Positions 20,827-30,915 of a stretch of DNA of 64,000 bases are shown piece after piece (within the stretch, counting starts at the first letter, position 1; every line of letters starts with the position of its first letter). Made by a program: the position numbers and the translations under genes. This DNA is from Eutreptiella sp. 'Long Island Sound 2002' (lineage: Eukaryota; Euglenozoa; Euglenophyceae; Eutreptiales; Eutreptiaceae): NCBI GenBank assembly GCA_964036045.1, contig OZ038380.1:13909629-13973628 (forward strand). The letters run 5' to 3'. The notes beneath the pieces are model-generated. The model was not told the origin of the DNA. It made no database searches and saw only the letters and a program-made list of their open reading frames with translations.

Positions 20827-22950
20827 TCACTTGCGCCGCCGCTTGTGTGGGGGCTGGGGCTGCGGCGGCGGCGGGTTGTGCCGGCGGTAGCGCCAGTGGG
20901 CGAGGGCGCTACGCAAAGCCCGGGGGAGCCAGTTGTTGGCGTCCGCATCCGTGATGCGGAGCACCGCTCCCCCTTCCAGGAAGGCCGGCCACGTCGGCTC
21001 CCTGTCGGGCCACGCCGCCCGGATCACTGACCTGAGGACCCTCTCGTGGTCCTCTGGGGCCGCCCAACCCCCCGGGGGTGCCTCTCGGTTTCCTCCGTCC
21101 CTCCGGAGGAGCACGGCATCGAAGGGCCGGTTCCGCGACCTCCTGGAGGTCCCCTGGTTGGCCCAGCACAACCACCCGTACACTTCCCCCACCAGGGGGA
21201 GGGTCTCCCCCCCCAGCGGGTCCGGGACCGCGCCCCAGTCCCGGTCCCATGGCCGGCCCTCCTCCGCCCCCGGTGCTGGCCCCCCTCGCTGCCCCTGCGC
21301 CTGCGGCGCCGATGCCGCGCCCCGTCCCCCCTCCGCCGAGGCCATCCGCGCCGGCTCCGCCCTCGGCGCGGGGGGGGCTTGCTGGTGCTGGTGTCGTGGG
21401 GGTTGGGGGGGGACGAGCTCGCCGGCGTCAGGGTCGATGTTGTAGAGGTGGTGGTGGTGGTGGTGGTGGTGGTGGTGGGTGTGGTGTGCCGGCATCTGTT
21501 GGATGCCGGGGGGGATGCACCTCACCGGCTGCACGTCCGGCTGCGGGGGCGCTCCGCCCTCTGCCCCCCTCCCTTCGCCCCGCCCTCCTCCCTGGGCTCC
21601 CATGCCCCGTCCCGCCTGTCCCTTGGGGCCCGCGGCGCCCTTGCCCTTGCCCTTGGGCCCCTTGCCAGTCCCATGCCCGTGTCGCGGGTCCCGCCCCTCG
21701 TCCCCCACGCCCTGGCCCGCTCGCTCTCCCATCCCCCCTCGTCCTGCCCCCTGCACCTGGGTACCCTTCCCGCGCCCCTGAGCGCCTTTCCCGTGCCCTG
21801 GCCCCTCCCCGGCCCCCTGCCCATGTCGCGGGTCCCGCCTCCCGTCGACCGCGCCCTGGCCCGCTCGCTCTCCCACCTCCCCTCGCCCCGCCCCCTGCAC
21901 CTGGGCTCCCTGCCCGCGCCCCTGCGCGCCCTTCCCGTGCCCTGACCTCTCCCCTGCCCCCTGCCTGTCGCGCCGTCCGCTGCTCCCCTCCCCCCCGCCG
22001 CTGCGCCCTTCCTGGACCACTCGCCGGGCGTCCCACTGCCTTTGCAGTTGCGGCAGCGTGACGCCCGGCGGCGAGCGTTCGCGCGTCGGGGGGCGGACGT
22101 GCCGCTCCCGCCCCGGGGGGAAGGGCTTGGGGGGTTTGGGGGGGGTGGTGTGGGTGTGGGCGGGGTTGGCGTGGGCGCGGTACTTCGCGCTCTCCCTGCC
22201 CACTGCTGCTGCTGCGGCGGCCGCCGGCGAGGCGTCCGCGGCCCGTGCGGGGTTCTTCCCCCGCTTGCGCGGCGTGCTCGGGGCCGCGGCGTGGCCGGCC
22301 GAGGCGGCGTCGCGGCCCGCCGGGGTCGCGGCCGCAGCCCCTCGCGCGCCCTCCTCACTCTCCTTCGCTGCCGAGGCGGCCGCCGACAAGGCGCCCGTGG
22401 CCGCGGTCGCAAAACCTCGCACGCCCTCCTCGTTCTCCTCTGCTGCCGCGGCGGCCGCCGGCGAGGCGCCCACGGCCCGTGCGGGGTCCGTCGCAACCCC
22501 TCGCGCGCCCTTCTTGCTCTCCTGTGCGGCTGCGGCAGCCCTCGGCGATGCGTCCGGCACCTGCGCCGGGGCTGCCCCCCTTGTCGGCGGCGTGCCGGGG
22601 GCCGCGGCCGGGGCCGCGGCGTGGCTCGCCGCGGTCTCCGCCTCCTGCGCGTCTGGGCGGGGCGGGGCGGCGGGGCTGGCCGCTTGGGCGGCGGGGGCGG
22701 CCGTCTCGGCTGGCCCAGGTTCCCGGGCCGGCGGCGGCGGCCCGACCACCGCCGCCTCCGCCAGCCTCCGCTCCTTGCGCTCCGCGAGGGTCTCCCCCGT
22801 CCACTCCGGGGAGGAGACGGGGGAGCGGGAGCGGGACCGGCGGTGGTGGCGGTCGTCCCGCTGGAGGGACCCATCGGAGTCTGCCATCACTGTTACTCTG
22901 GTAGGCATGCGTGGTGGCAGGCGCGCCCTTCCCACTACCCCCTGGTGCAT
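20827..22950 (-). CDS. LINE-B ORF4: low-complexity basic protein, function unknown
   Basis: A 707-codon ORF whose ATG overlaps the ORF3 stop as TGATG, suggesting termination-reinitiation. Parts in order: an Arg/Ser-rich head (HHRRSRSRSPVSS), an Ala/Pro-rich segment, Gly/Arg/Gln-rich tandem repeats of about 48 residues (144-bp period, about 21680-21960), a ten-residue His tract near 21450-21480, and a more ordered C-terminal 110 residues with several Trp (around YGWLCWANQG and WPAFLEGG) ending in KRRRK. The head and repeats look like RNA-binding or condensate-forming sequence. No known domain was recognised. It could play the nucleocapsid role usually given to ORF1, but that is inference. Confidence 0.55.
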   Translation of the reverse strand: MHQGVVGRARLPPRMPTRVTVMADSDGSLQRDDRHHRRSRSRSPVSSPEWTGETLAERKERRLAEAAVVGPPPPAREPGPAETAAPAAQAASPAAPPRPDAQEAETAASHAAAPAAAPGTPPTRGAAPAQVPDASPRAAAAAQESKKGARGVATDPARAVGASPAAAAAAEENEEGVRGFATAATGALSAAASAAKESEEGARGAAAATPAGRDAASAGHAAAPSTPRKRGKNPARAADASPAAAAAAAVGRESAKYRAHANPAHTHTTPPKPPKPFPPGRERHVRPPTRERSPPGVTLPQLQRQWDARRVVQEGRSGGGEGSSGRRDRQGAGERSGHGKGAQGRGQGAQVQGAGRGEVGERAGQGAVDGRRDPRHGQGAGEGPGHGKGAQGRGKGTQVQGAGRGGMGERAGQGVGDEGRDPRHGHGTGKGPKGKGKGAAGPKGQAGRGMGAQGGGRGEGRGAEGGAPPQPDVQPVRCIPPGIQQMPAHHTHHHHHHHHHHLYNIDPDAGELVPPQPPRHQHQQAPPAPRAEPARMASAEGGRGAASAPQAQGQRGGPAPGAEEGRPWDRDWGAVPDPLGGETLPLVGEVYGWLCWANQGTSRRSRNRPFDAVLLRRDGGNREAPPGGWAAPEDHERVLRSVIRAAWPDREPTWPAFLEGGAVLRITDADANNWLPRALRSALAHWRYRRHNPPPPQPQPPHKRRRK

Positions 22951-24182
22951 CAGTGCCGTGCCGTGGGCAGTGCCGTGTGGTGCTCTGCGGGGGGGAGGGG
23001 GGGAGGGGGTGGGGGGCCGGCTGTGGCGTCAGCCCCGCACGGCCGGGGGCCCGCGGCCATCCACCGGCATTGGGAGGGGAGGCGGGGGAGCCATGCGGCC
23101 CACGCGTCGCGCCACAGCTCCCAGTCTGGGGCGGGGCCCAGGGCCCTGGGCCCCCGGGGGTCGTCGAGCGGTGTTGGGGGCAGCCGCACCAGGTGGACCC
23201 CCGTGACGGCGGTGACCTCCTGTGTGCGCAGGAAGGTGTGTACTCCGTCCCGCGCCGCGGGCGCCGGGAGGGGGGGGCGGGGTACGGGCGTGGCCCCATA
23301 GAGGTGGGTGGGGGTGATCCCCAGTATCCGCCCCGGGCCCCCGCGGGTCGCGACGACGAGGAGGAGGAGGGGGGTGCCAGGGCACTCTTGCCAGAGGACC
23401 TGCCCCCTGTGGTGGGCACCCCTGGTCCTGGAGAGGGGGGGGGACAGGTCTGGGTTAGCCCAGCCGCGGGGCGCGTGCGTCGCCGGTGGGAGGGCGGGGC
23501 ACCAAGTGGGCTTCCTGGGGAACGCCTCGTAGACGAGGGCGTACGGGGGGGTAGGCCCGGTGCCGTCATACACCGGGTTGGTCGGCCGGGGGCGGGCGGA
23601 CGCCTCGTCCGCGCCTTCCACGAACACCGTGACCTCGCCCACCTCCAGGTCCTCGTCCGGCGGGTGTAGAAAGTGGAGCGCCGCATCCAGCTCGGACACT
23701 CCCCCCGGGTACGTGGCCCGCGCCTGGTTCAGGTACGGGGCCGCGTCCCCGGGGTAGCGCGTCCTGAGGACGTGCAGCAGGGCTGGGGCGCTACTGCGGA
23801 GGGACATGGCAGACCCCGCTCCCGTCAGCCGGAGGGTGTCCCCCATGGACAGGGGCCGGCCCGACCGATTGGACTCGCGCCACTCCATCCAGTGCCCGTA
23901 GAGGGCCGCTTCCGGGCTGATGAGCCCCGGCCGGATGGCGTTCACGATCCGGTGCATTGCCGGGAGCAGCGTAGGGGCCCCCGCTCCGTTCAGGGCGCGG
24001 ACGGCCGGGAGGGCGGTCTCGTTGAGGAAGGCCCTCGCACTGCCCTCCAGGTCGCACCGTGCGGCAGCGTGCGCTTCTTTAGCCTCCGCCACCGCGTCCG
24101 CCACCAGGCCCCGGACGGCCGCCTCCTGCGCTCTGCGGCGGGCCCTGGTGTGCCCCGGCCCATCCCCCCGTCGGCGTGGCAT
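22950..24182 (-). CDS. LINE-B ORF3: protein of unknown function
   Basis: A 410-codon ORF starting at an ATG 39 nt after the ORF2 stop. The N-terminus is Arg rich (MPRRRGDG). The middle is Ala/Leu rich with globular character and helices around residues 40-160. A Pro-rich region and an ordered segment with several Trp (DWELWRDAWAAWLPRL) follow, and the tail is polyproline. No motif I can name. Its tight packing between ORF2 and ORF4 on the same strand argues that it belongs to the element. Composition alone could produce an ORF this long in such GC-rich DNA, so the confidence is limited. Confidence 0.5.
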   Translation of the reverse strand: MPRRRGDGPGHTRARRRAQEAAVRGLVADAVAEAKEAHAAARCDLEGSARAFLNETALPAVRALNGAGAPTLLPAMHRIVNAIRPGLISPEAALYGHWMEWRESNRSGRPLSMGDTLRLTGAGSAMSLRSSAPALLHVLRTRYPGDAAPYLNQARATYPGGVSELDAALHFLHPPDEDLEVGEVTVFVEGADEASARPRPTNPVYDGTGPTPPYALVYEAFPRKPTWCPALPPATHAPRGWANPDLSPPLSRTRGAHHRGQVLWQECPGTPLLLLVVATRGGPGRILGITPTHLYGATPVPRPPLPAPAARDGVHTFLRTQEVTAVTGVHLVRLPPTPLDDPRGPRALGPAPDWELWRDAWAAWLPRLPSQCRWMAAGPRPCGADATAGPPPPPPLPPAEHHTALPTARH

Positions 24183-24221
24183 GGTGCTGCGGGCTCTGCA
24201 AAGGGCGGCGGCGGGTGGGGG

Positions 24222-27200
24222 TTAGGGGGCGAACACGTGCGACAGGTGCGCAACGGATGTGGGGTCCCGCAGGTGCACGTGGATCCACAGAAGGGCAGCG
24301 CCCGCGGGGCCCGCTTGTTCGTGCGAGTGGGTGTGTGCCCCCTCGATGCGCCGGCGCAAGGCCTCCTCCTCTGTGCGCCTGCGCGGGCCTGCGGGAGGTT
24401 CGGGCCAGGGGCACGCGGCTACCTGGGTGCACCGCGCGCACCTGTTGGCGCCTGTCGATGCTGCGGAGGACACCGTGTCACATTCTCCGCAGAGTCGGCA
24501 GGTGTGTGGGAGGTGGAAGGGCGGCGACCAAGGGTCGAGATGGCGGAGCCAGAGGTCGTCCCACCTCTGTCGGAGGGGGTCCCGGATCTCCAGCAGGCGG
24601 GCGTGGACGCGGCGCCGGTAGTCCTTGCCAAGCGTCTTCCGCTGGACCTCCTGCCACGTGTCGCCGGGGAGGATTCCGTGGTCGTGGAAGGCGGCGATGA
24701 GGTCGTCCCACGTCGGGCGGGGGTGCCCCTGGGGGGGGCTCGCCATGTACACGTGGCGCCCGGTGAGGTGGAGCGTCAGCGCGTCCCATTGGCACCCGTT
24801 CGCGGTGTCCCTGTGGAGGAGGGCCAGCAGGGTGCCGTCCGCGACTGCCTCCCACCCCACTCGCAGCCCTTCGCAGCCGTCTAGCTCCTGGCGCAGCGCG
24901 GCTGCAATGCCGGTGGGGAGCATGAGGAGCAAGGGCCCCTGGGTGTCGCCCAGCCGGGCAGGGCGTCGTCGTATACCGGCCCCCCAGCTTTGAAGTGCGC
25001 CACGGTGAGTTGGGTGGCCCCGTCCTCTGGGGGGTGCCACCGGACGGTGGCCGCAGCGTGTCCCCACGTGCGTATCTCCGTGGCCCGGAGCACGTTGGCG
25101 GCGTGAAGGACGATGCGGGGCGGGACGGGCGTCCTGACGAGTGAGGATACGTCCCCAGTCCATCCCGTTTGCGGCCCCGGGGCCGCCTGCAGCCATTCCC
25201 CCGTCGCCGCGTCCCACGGGTGGTCAGGCCCCGCCCCGCGGATCATGGTGGGTCTCGGCCGGGTGTCCGGCCCCCACCACCGGAGCGGGATGGCGGCGTA
25301 TCGTTGCGCAGGGGTCTCCGGGGCGCGCGTGGCGGCGCACCACTGGCCCCACTCCCGCGCCCACTCCTCCCCCACGATGCGCGCCTCCCATGCGGTCATG
25401 GAGCCGCGCCCGATGATCCACGGTGGGAAGAGGGCGTCTTGTAGGTGCCTCGAGAACCCCCCCGGCAGGTCCTGGTACGGGTGGGGGCTCTCTTGGGGCG
25501 GGCACTCCAGAGTGCCATTCACAACACGGAGGGAGGCTACGAAGTCCTTGTCAGGGCGCGGGGGAGGGGGAGGGTGGTCGCCCTCCGCCGCAGTGAGCCA
25601 CCGGTGCGCCCGGGCCGCCGCGCTTAGGGGCTCGTGGAGGAGTTGCTCCAGCCGGTGGTTGCGAAGCTCCCACGCGAAGTCCCCCAGCCGGAGCATGTGG
25701 TGGAGGAAATCGTCCACTGAGGTCCCTCCCGGCGGGTCGTATCGGGTTATGGCGCGGAGCTGCGCCTCCGCGTCCTCGGGCACCAGTCCGGAGCAGAACA
25801 CCTCCGTCCACGTGGTGCCTGCGGAGCGCCACGAGGCCACCCACAGGGCCTTGTCCCCAGGTGGGAGGTGGCGGGCCGCCTCGTGTACCGCCTGGCGGTA
25901 GTGGGGCGAGAGGAGCCGTGAGTGGGTGCAACCCACGTGCATGTGCACCGGGGTCTCTTCCGGGCCGCCGCAGAAAAGGCACGGTTGTGGGACGATGGCG
26001 ACGCCGGAGAGCCGCTCCTTCCGGACGCGGAGCCTGCGCTGCACCGGCGTGTGGCCGTCTCGGGCCCGCAGCGCCCGGCGGTTGGTGGCCGCCGCGGTGA
26101 GATCCCGGGCGTGGACGTAGGCCGTGGCGTGGGCCGCGCCCAAAGGTGTGCGTCCCCGGTGCGTCAGCGCATGGTCCGTCTGCGCCCGTTGCGCGACCTC
26201 GCCGAGCACCCGCATCGTGGGGGGCCGTAGATCGAGATGGCCGTCACGGCCGGCGACAATGAGTTGGGCGTGGCCAGGGTCCGGGGGCGTATTCTGCAAG
26301 ACGGTGTCCTGGGACGCCGCCCAGTCTGCCTTGTGCAGTAGGGCGTCACTGTGGTGCGAGGTGGCTCGGACGTACCAGAACGGGTGCCCGGCGTGTTGCC
26401 CCCGCGCGCACAGGCCGTCCCGGAGCCACCTCAGGGGCATCTGGTTGACCACCTTCGCTGCGCCCGCGGGGACCCCCGTGGTTCGCTCGCGATCTGCGTG
26501 CCGCAGGAGGTGGAGGATGACTTCGGCGTCCACCGTGTGGACCCATGGTCTGTGTGCACCGTAATGTAGGGGGAGGGAGGCGGCCACCCCCTCCCCGTCG
26601 GGCACCGTGCCCGAGATGGCCACCGCCCACGTGCGGGTGAGGTCGGCGGCGAGAGCGACGCTGGTGGCGTGTTTGCAGGGTCCGCCCCCGGACGCGTCAG
26701 AGGAGGTGTGTCCCCAGGCCTCCGGGATCCAGTAGTATCCGGTGGGGCTGAGCCACCCCGCGTTGAGGTCGGCGGAGTGCCACCGGACGTCGGGGTGGCT
26801 GGGGGTCAGTTGGTCCACGCTCAGCGCCCTGGTGTCGCCTGGGCTGATCGCCGGGTGGTCGTGCAGCCGGATCTCCGCTCCGGCGACCGTGCTTGCCCAG
26901 GACCGTAGCGCCGTCACATGTTCCTTGAGCCACGCCGGGCCCCCGCGCTGGTGCACCACCAGGTGTCCCGTGTCCTCCGGACGGTCCTCCAGCGCGTGCA
27001 CCGCCATGTGTGGGTCGTGCGGCACCCCCGTAGCCACCAGTAGGGCGGTGCCACGGGGGAGCCCACGGGGTTCGGGCTGGCCTGCCCCCACTTGCACTAT
27101 TACCCACTCAGCCCGGAGCTGCGCTTGTCCCGTCGCCTGGGTGCATTGGTCGTCCGTGGTAACCAGCCACAACGGCGTCGGCGCGTGGGGCCGGGGGCGT

Positions 27201-30200
27201 AAGGGCTCTGGCCACGCCACGTCCGCGTTAGGCTCTTGGTGCTCGCTTTCCGCGAGTACGTCGCGGAGGATGTACATGAGGGCCGCCGGCGGGTGGTACG
27301 CCCCCCCCCGCGTGGGGGGGGACAGGCCGTCCCGGCGGCGGTAGCCCCCGACGTGGAGGTGCAGGCCGTCCGGGGTCACCCGTGGGCCGGTGTGGGCGTC
27401 CTGCTTAGCCCTCGTGGGGTGGACGAGTCTCAGGCGGGGGTCCCGTGTGCCGGTGGTGTGGAAGAGGTGGGCCAGGGCGTCGCGCCACCCGGGGTGGTTG
27501 GTGGGCTCCTGCTCACGGCGGCAATAATGGAGGTGTTCATCGGCGCATTGGTTGAGGCACTCCCGCACCGCCGTCGGCCACGGATCGTCGTTGTCGGGGA
27601 AGGGTGGCGTGGCCCGTGGTGCCCATGCCACGGCGTTGTGTGTGGCAACGTCAGGCGGCACGTGTCGCGGTGTCGCAGCTTGGCGGTGCGCAGCGTGACG
27701 ATTTTGCCCGGCGGGGACTGTAGTTGGACATGAGCCGCCCTGGGGCACGCGATGGGGTTGTATATCCCCACTCCCAGGGCGGCCAGGGCCCGGGGTATGC
27801 GGTGGACCCAGTCGCCTCCCGCCAGAGTTGCGAACTCCGGGACGGGGTAGTGCACCTCGGGACATATTCCGTGCGCGCCAGCTATCTCCCAGAACATCTT
27901 GGTGACCTCGGCGCGCACGGAGATTGCGCGGTGGTGGACGAGTGAACCCACGAGGGCCACCGCTGCCTGCTGGCACCGCGTGGGCACCCGTGTGAGCCCC
28001 AGGGTCCGGTCATCCTGCAGGCTGTCCCGCGAGGCGTCGAAGGCGTACCGCGCCCTGTCCTTCGCGACCTGGACCGTGATGTGGTCCAGGTGGCGTGCAG
28101 TGTCGGAGTCGTCGGCGATGAAAGGGGCGACGTACTGCGTCACCCCTCCGAGGATCGCAAGGATGACGTCCTGCACCACTTTCGGTGGCGCGAGGGTGTT
28201 AAGGCACCAGTGGTGCACTGCCGCCAGGCGTAGCCGGTGCTTGCGCTGCAGGGAGAACTCCCCGTCCGGCTGCAGCTGGAGTCCCAGGTAGGGGACGGAG
28301 TCCGCCGCTGGTACCCAGTACCACGGGTTTTCCAGGTGGGGGCAGAGGCGCAGCTGCAGGCCCGGGACCCCCTCCGTGGTGGCCATGGCGCACTTGCGGG
28401 GGTTGAGCTCCATGCCCATCATCCCAAGGTCCGCGGCCACCGCCTCCACGCCCTCGACGAAGTGCTGCAGCGTGTGGGCCACCACCAGCAGGTCGTCGAT
28501 ATAGGCCTGGATGAGGCCGTGCTCGGCCCCTCCCGGCGGGCGCAGGCGGTGCCCCTGTGCCCTGAGCAGGGGCTCCAGGAGGAGCGCGTACAGCAGGGGG
28601 CTCTCGGGGTTGCCCTGCCGGACGCCGCGTAGCATGTAGACGGGCTGCGTTAGCCCGTGTGCTGTGACGATGCGCAGCCTGGCGCACGTGTGGAGGAAGA
28701 GCAGGAGGTCAATGACGTCCGGCGGCACGGAGAGGTGGCGCAGGATGAGGTGGAGGGCGCCGTGTGGGGCGGTGTCGAAGGCCTTGCGGGCGTCGAAGGA
28801 GAAGACGTAGTTGGGCCTTCCCCGCTGGAGCTGCCGCTGCGCCATGAACAGCGGGGGGCCTGTGTTGGAGCCAGGGAGGGCCCCCTGCTGCCAGTCGCTG
28901 ACCACTCCGTGCCGTGTGAGCACCTCCGTGATGCGCTGGGTGAGGGGGCCCGTGAGCAGCTTCATGTCTAGCTGGCCCAGGGCTATGGGCCTGTGGTCGT
29001 CCAGTCTGGCAGAGCCCGGTACCTTGGGGCTGAGCCGGATGTGCGCGTCCCTCCAGTGCATCGGCGGCGGGGCGCCGCGGAGGATGGCCCGGTAGGAATG
29101 GACCAGGAGCCACTGGACGGGTGCCGGGAGGGCCTTGATGAAGCGGGCCTCCACGTGGTTAGGACCTGGGGCCTTGCCGTCGGCCTTTTCCAGGGCGGAC
29201 TTCAGGTCCTGCATGGAGTACTGCTGGACCTGTGTCCAGGCCCCTTCAGGGACCCGGGGGACGTGGCGGCCGAGGACCGCCTGGAAACCCGGGAGGCCCA
29301 CCGGGCGTTTGTCATACAGTTCTCGCCAGAAGGCGCGAACTGCGAACATCACGTCGTGGGCCTCCGTGAGGAGCGTTTGGGTGTTGGGAACCCGCACGTT
29401 CCAGAGGCCTGACGGGCCTGCGGCCTCTACCTCTATGGCTCCCCGCACGGCTTTCCATCGCTGGGCGATGTCGGGGGCGTGGCGTCGCCAGAAGTCCTTG
29501 ATGGCGCGCTTGCGGTCTGCCGCCAGGAGGGCGCGGAGCTGGCGAATGTCCTCCTCGAGGGCGGCTGCTTGCCTCTCCAGCTCCTCCTGTAGCTGGCCCT
29601 GCGTGGTCGGGCGGAACCCGGGCGACACACCCTGCAGTTCCTCCGTGAGCCGGAGCGCCGCCTCGGACCGGATGCCATGCCTGGCCGCGTCCGCCTGGTA
29701 CGCTGCCGGGGCGCGCGCTGCCAGGGTGTCATAGCGGAGGACCGCTGCCTGGAGCTGCTTCCCGCTCTCCGGGAGGTCCCCCTCCGCCGGGTCCGTTCCC
29801 GCCGGAGACGGCTGCCGGCGTCCCACCACGCGCGCCAGGGCGTCATGCGTCGCGTGGAGGTGTTCGAACACCTTGTCCACCTCGGCCGCGGGCATGGACC
29901 CGTAGTCGTGCTGCTCTGCGGGACCCAGCCAGGGCGCCAGGGAGGGTTCATCCTGCGCGGCGGTGACCGCCGCCCACAGGCAGTGTTGGACGGGTGCGGC
30001 CTCGGCGTCGTACGGGAGGAGGCGGCCCTCCGTGTGGCTGTAGGGGGTGGGCATCGCCGCGCGTCCCGCTGCGCTGAGGAGACCCGGCAGGGCCAGGCGG
30101 ACCGGGAGGTGGTCCGAGCCGACCACCTGGGGGTGTGCCATGCCGCGAGCCCAGACGCTTTCCCGCAGGGACCACGGCAGGAGGGGCTCGTTGACCAGGA

Positions 30201-30903
30201 AGGTGTCCACCCTGTGCTGGGACGGGTGGAGCGTGGGGGTCATGTCCTCCTCGCCGCCTGCCGCGGCCCTTCGGAAGCCGCAGGCTTCCCAGCCCGCTCG
30301 GAAATGCTCCGTGGCCGGGTTGGCGGGGACATCCATGTAGATGTTGGTGTCGCCGGCGATGACCACCGGGTGCCTCCCGCCGAGGCTGCGTGCCGTGGCA
30401 TACATTTGTATGTCGGCCCAGAACGCCGCCCGTCCCGCCCACGGGGAGCAGCCTGCTTGCGGCCCGTGGACGTTGATGAGGGTGAGGCCTCCCCCGTCCG
30501 TGCGGATCTCCAGGGCCGCGGCCTTCCCGGGGACAATTTCCGTGAAGCTGAGCACCTCGTGCTCCGCCACGTACTTGCTGCTGACCGCGGTGAGGAGGCC
30601 CCCCCCTCTCGAGGTGGAGGTGGCCCCCGTCTCCGCCAGCCGGCTGCTGAAGTAGGCGGTGTACCCCTTGTCCCGGAGCGCCGCGGCCACGTGCATCTCC
30701 TGCGCCCTGGTGGCGATCCCCGTTTCCTGGAGCATGATGGCAAAGCCCCCCTCCTGGGGCAGCATGCCGGTGATGAGGTGCTCCTTGTCGGTGCAGGCCG
30801 CCGGCCCCCGGCGCCGCCGGAGTGTGTCCCGGAGGGACCGGTCTGGCGGCACGAGGCCGTTGCGCAGGTTCCACGAGAGGAGCCACAGGGCGTCGCCCGT
30901 CAT
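24222..30903 (-). CDS. LINE-B ORF2: APE endonuclease, reverse transcriptase, RNase H-like, zinc fingers (two frameshifts)
   Basis: ATG at 30903, 12 nt after the ORF1 stop. The N-terminal APE-type endonuclease has all expected motifs: LSWNLRNG, LQET, GDTN, RVDTFL and GSDHLPV (about 30880-30080). The RT (about 29090-28330) has FDARKAFDT, GVRQGNPESP and YIDD near 28495. The frame shifts by -1 near 27650-27690 and continues with an RNase H-like domain (about 26665-26220: an Asp strand AADLT, DAEVILHLL, HKADWAAS; the third acidic residue is unclear) and a zinc knuckle CLFCGGPEETPVHMHVGC near 25930-25985. A second -1 shift near 24930 leads to a C-terminal Cys cluster (CRLCGEC...CARC) and the stop at 24222. 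The shifts may be decay, or homopolymer errors in the read assembly. Confidence 0.85.
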
Positions 30904-30915
30904 GTCCTCCTGGAG

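Noticed and set aside
16936-20890. Long ORFs on both strands of the GC-rich LINE-B 3' region
   Set aside because: Overlapping frames on both strands, low-complexity products and no domain. High GC content alone removes stop codons.
27430-27976. Programmed -1 frameshift in LINE-B ORF2
   Set aside because: Both shifts in ORF2 are of the same type, but no slippery heptamer or following structure is evident at either site. Indels or assembly errors explain them better.
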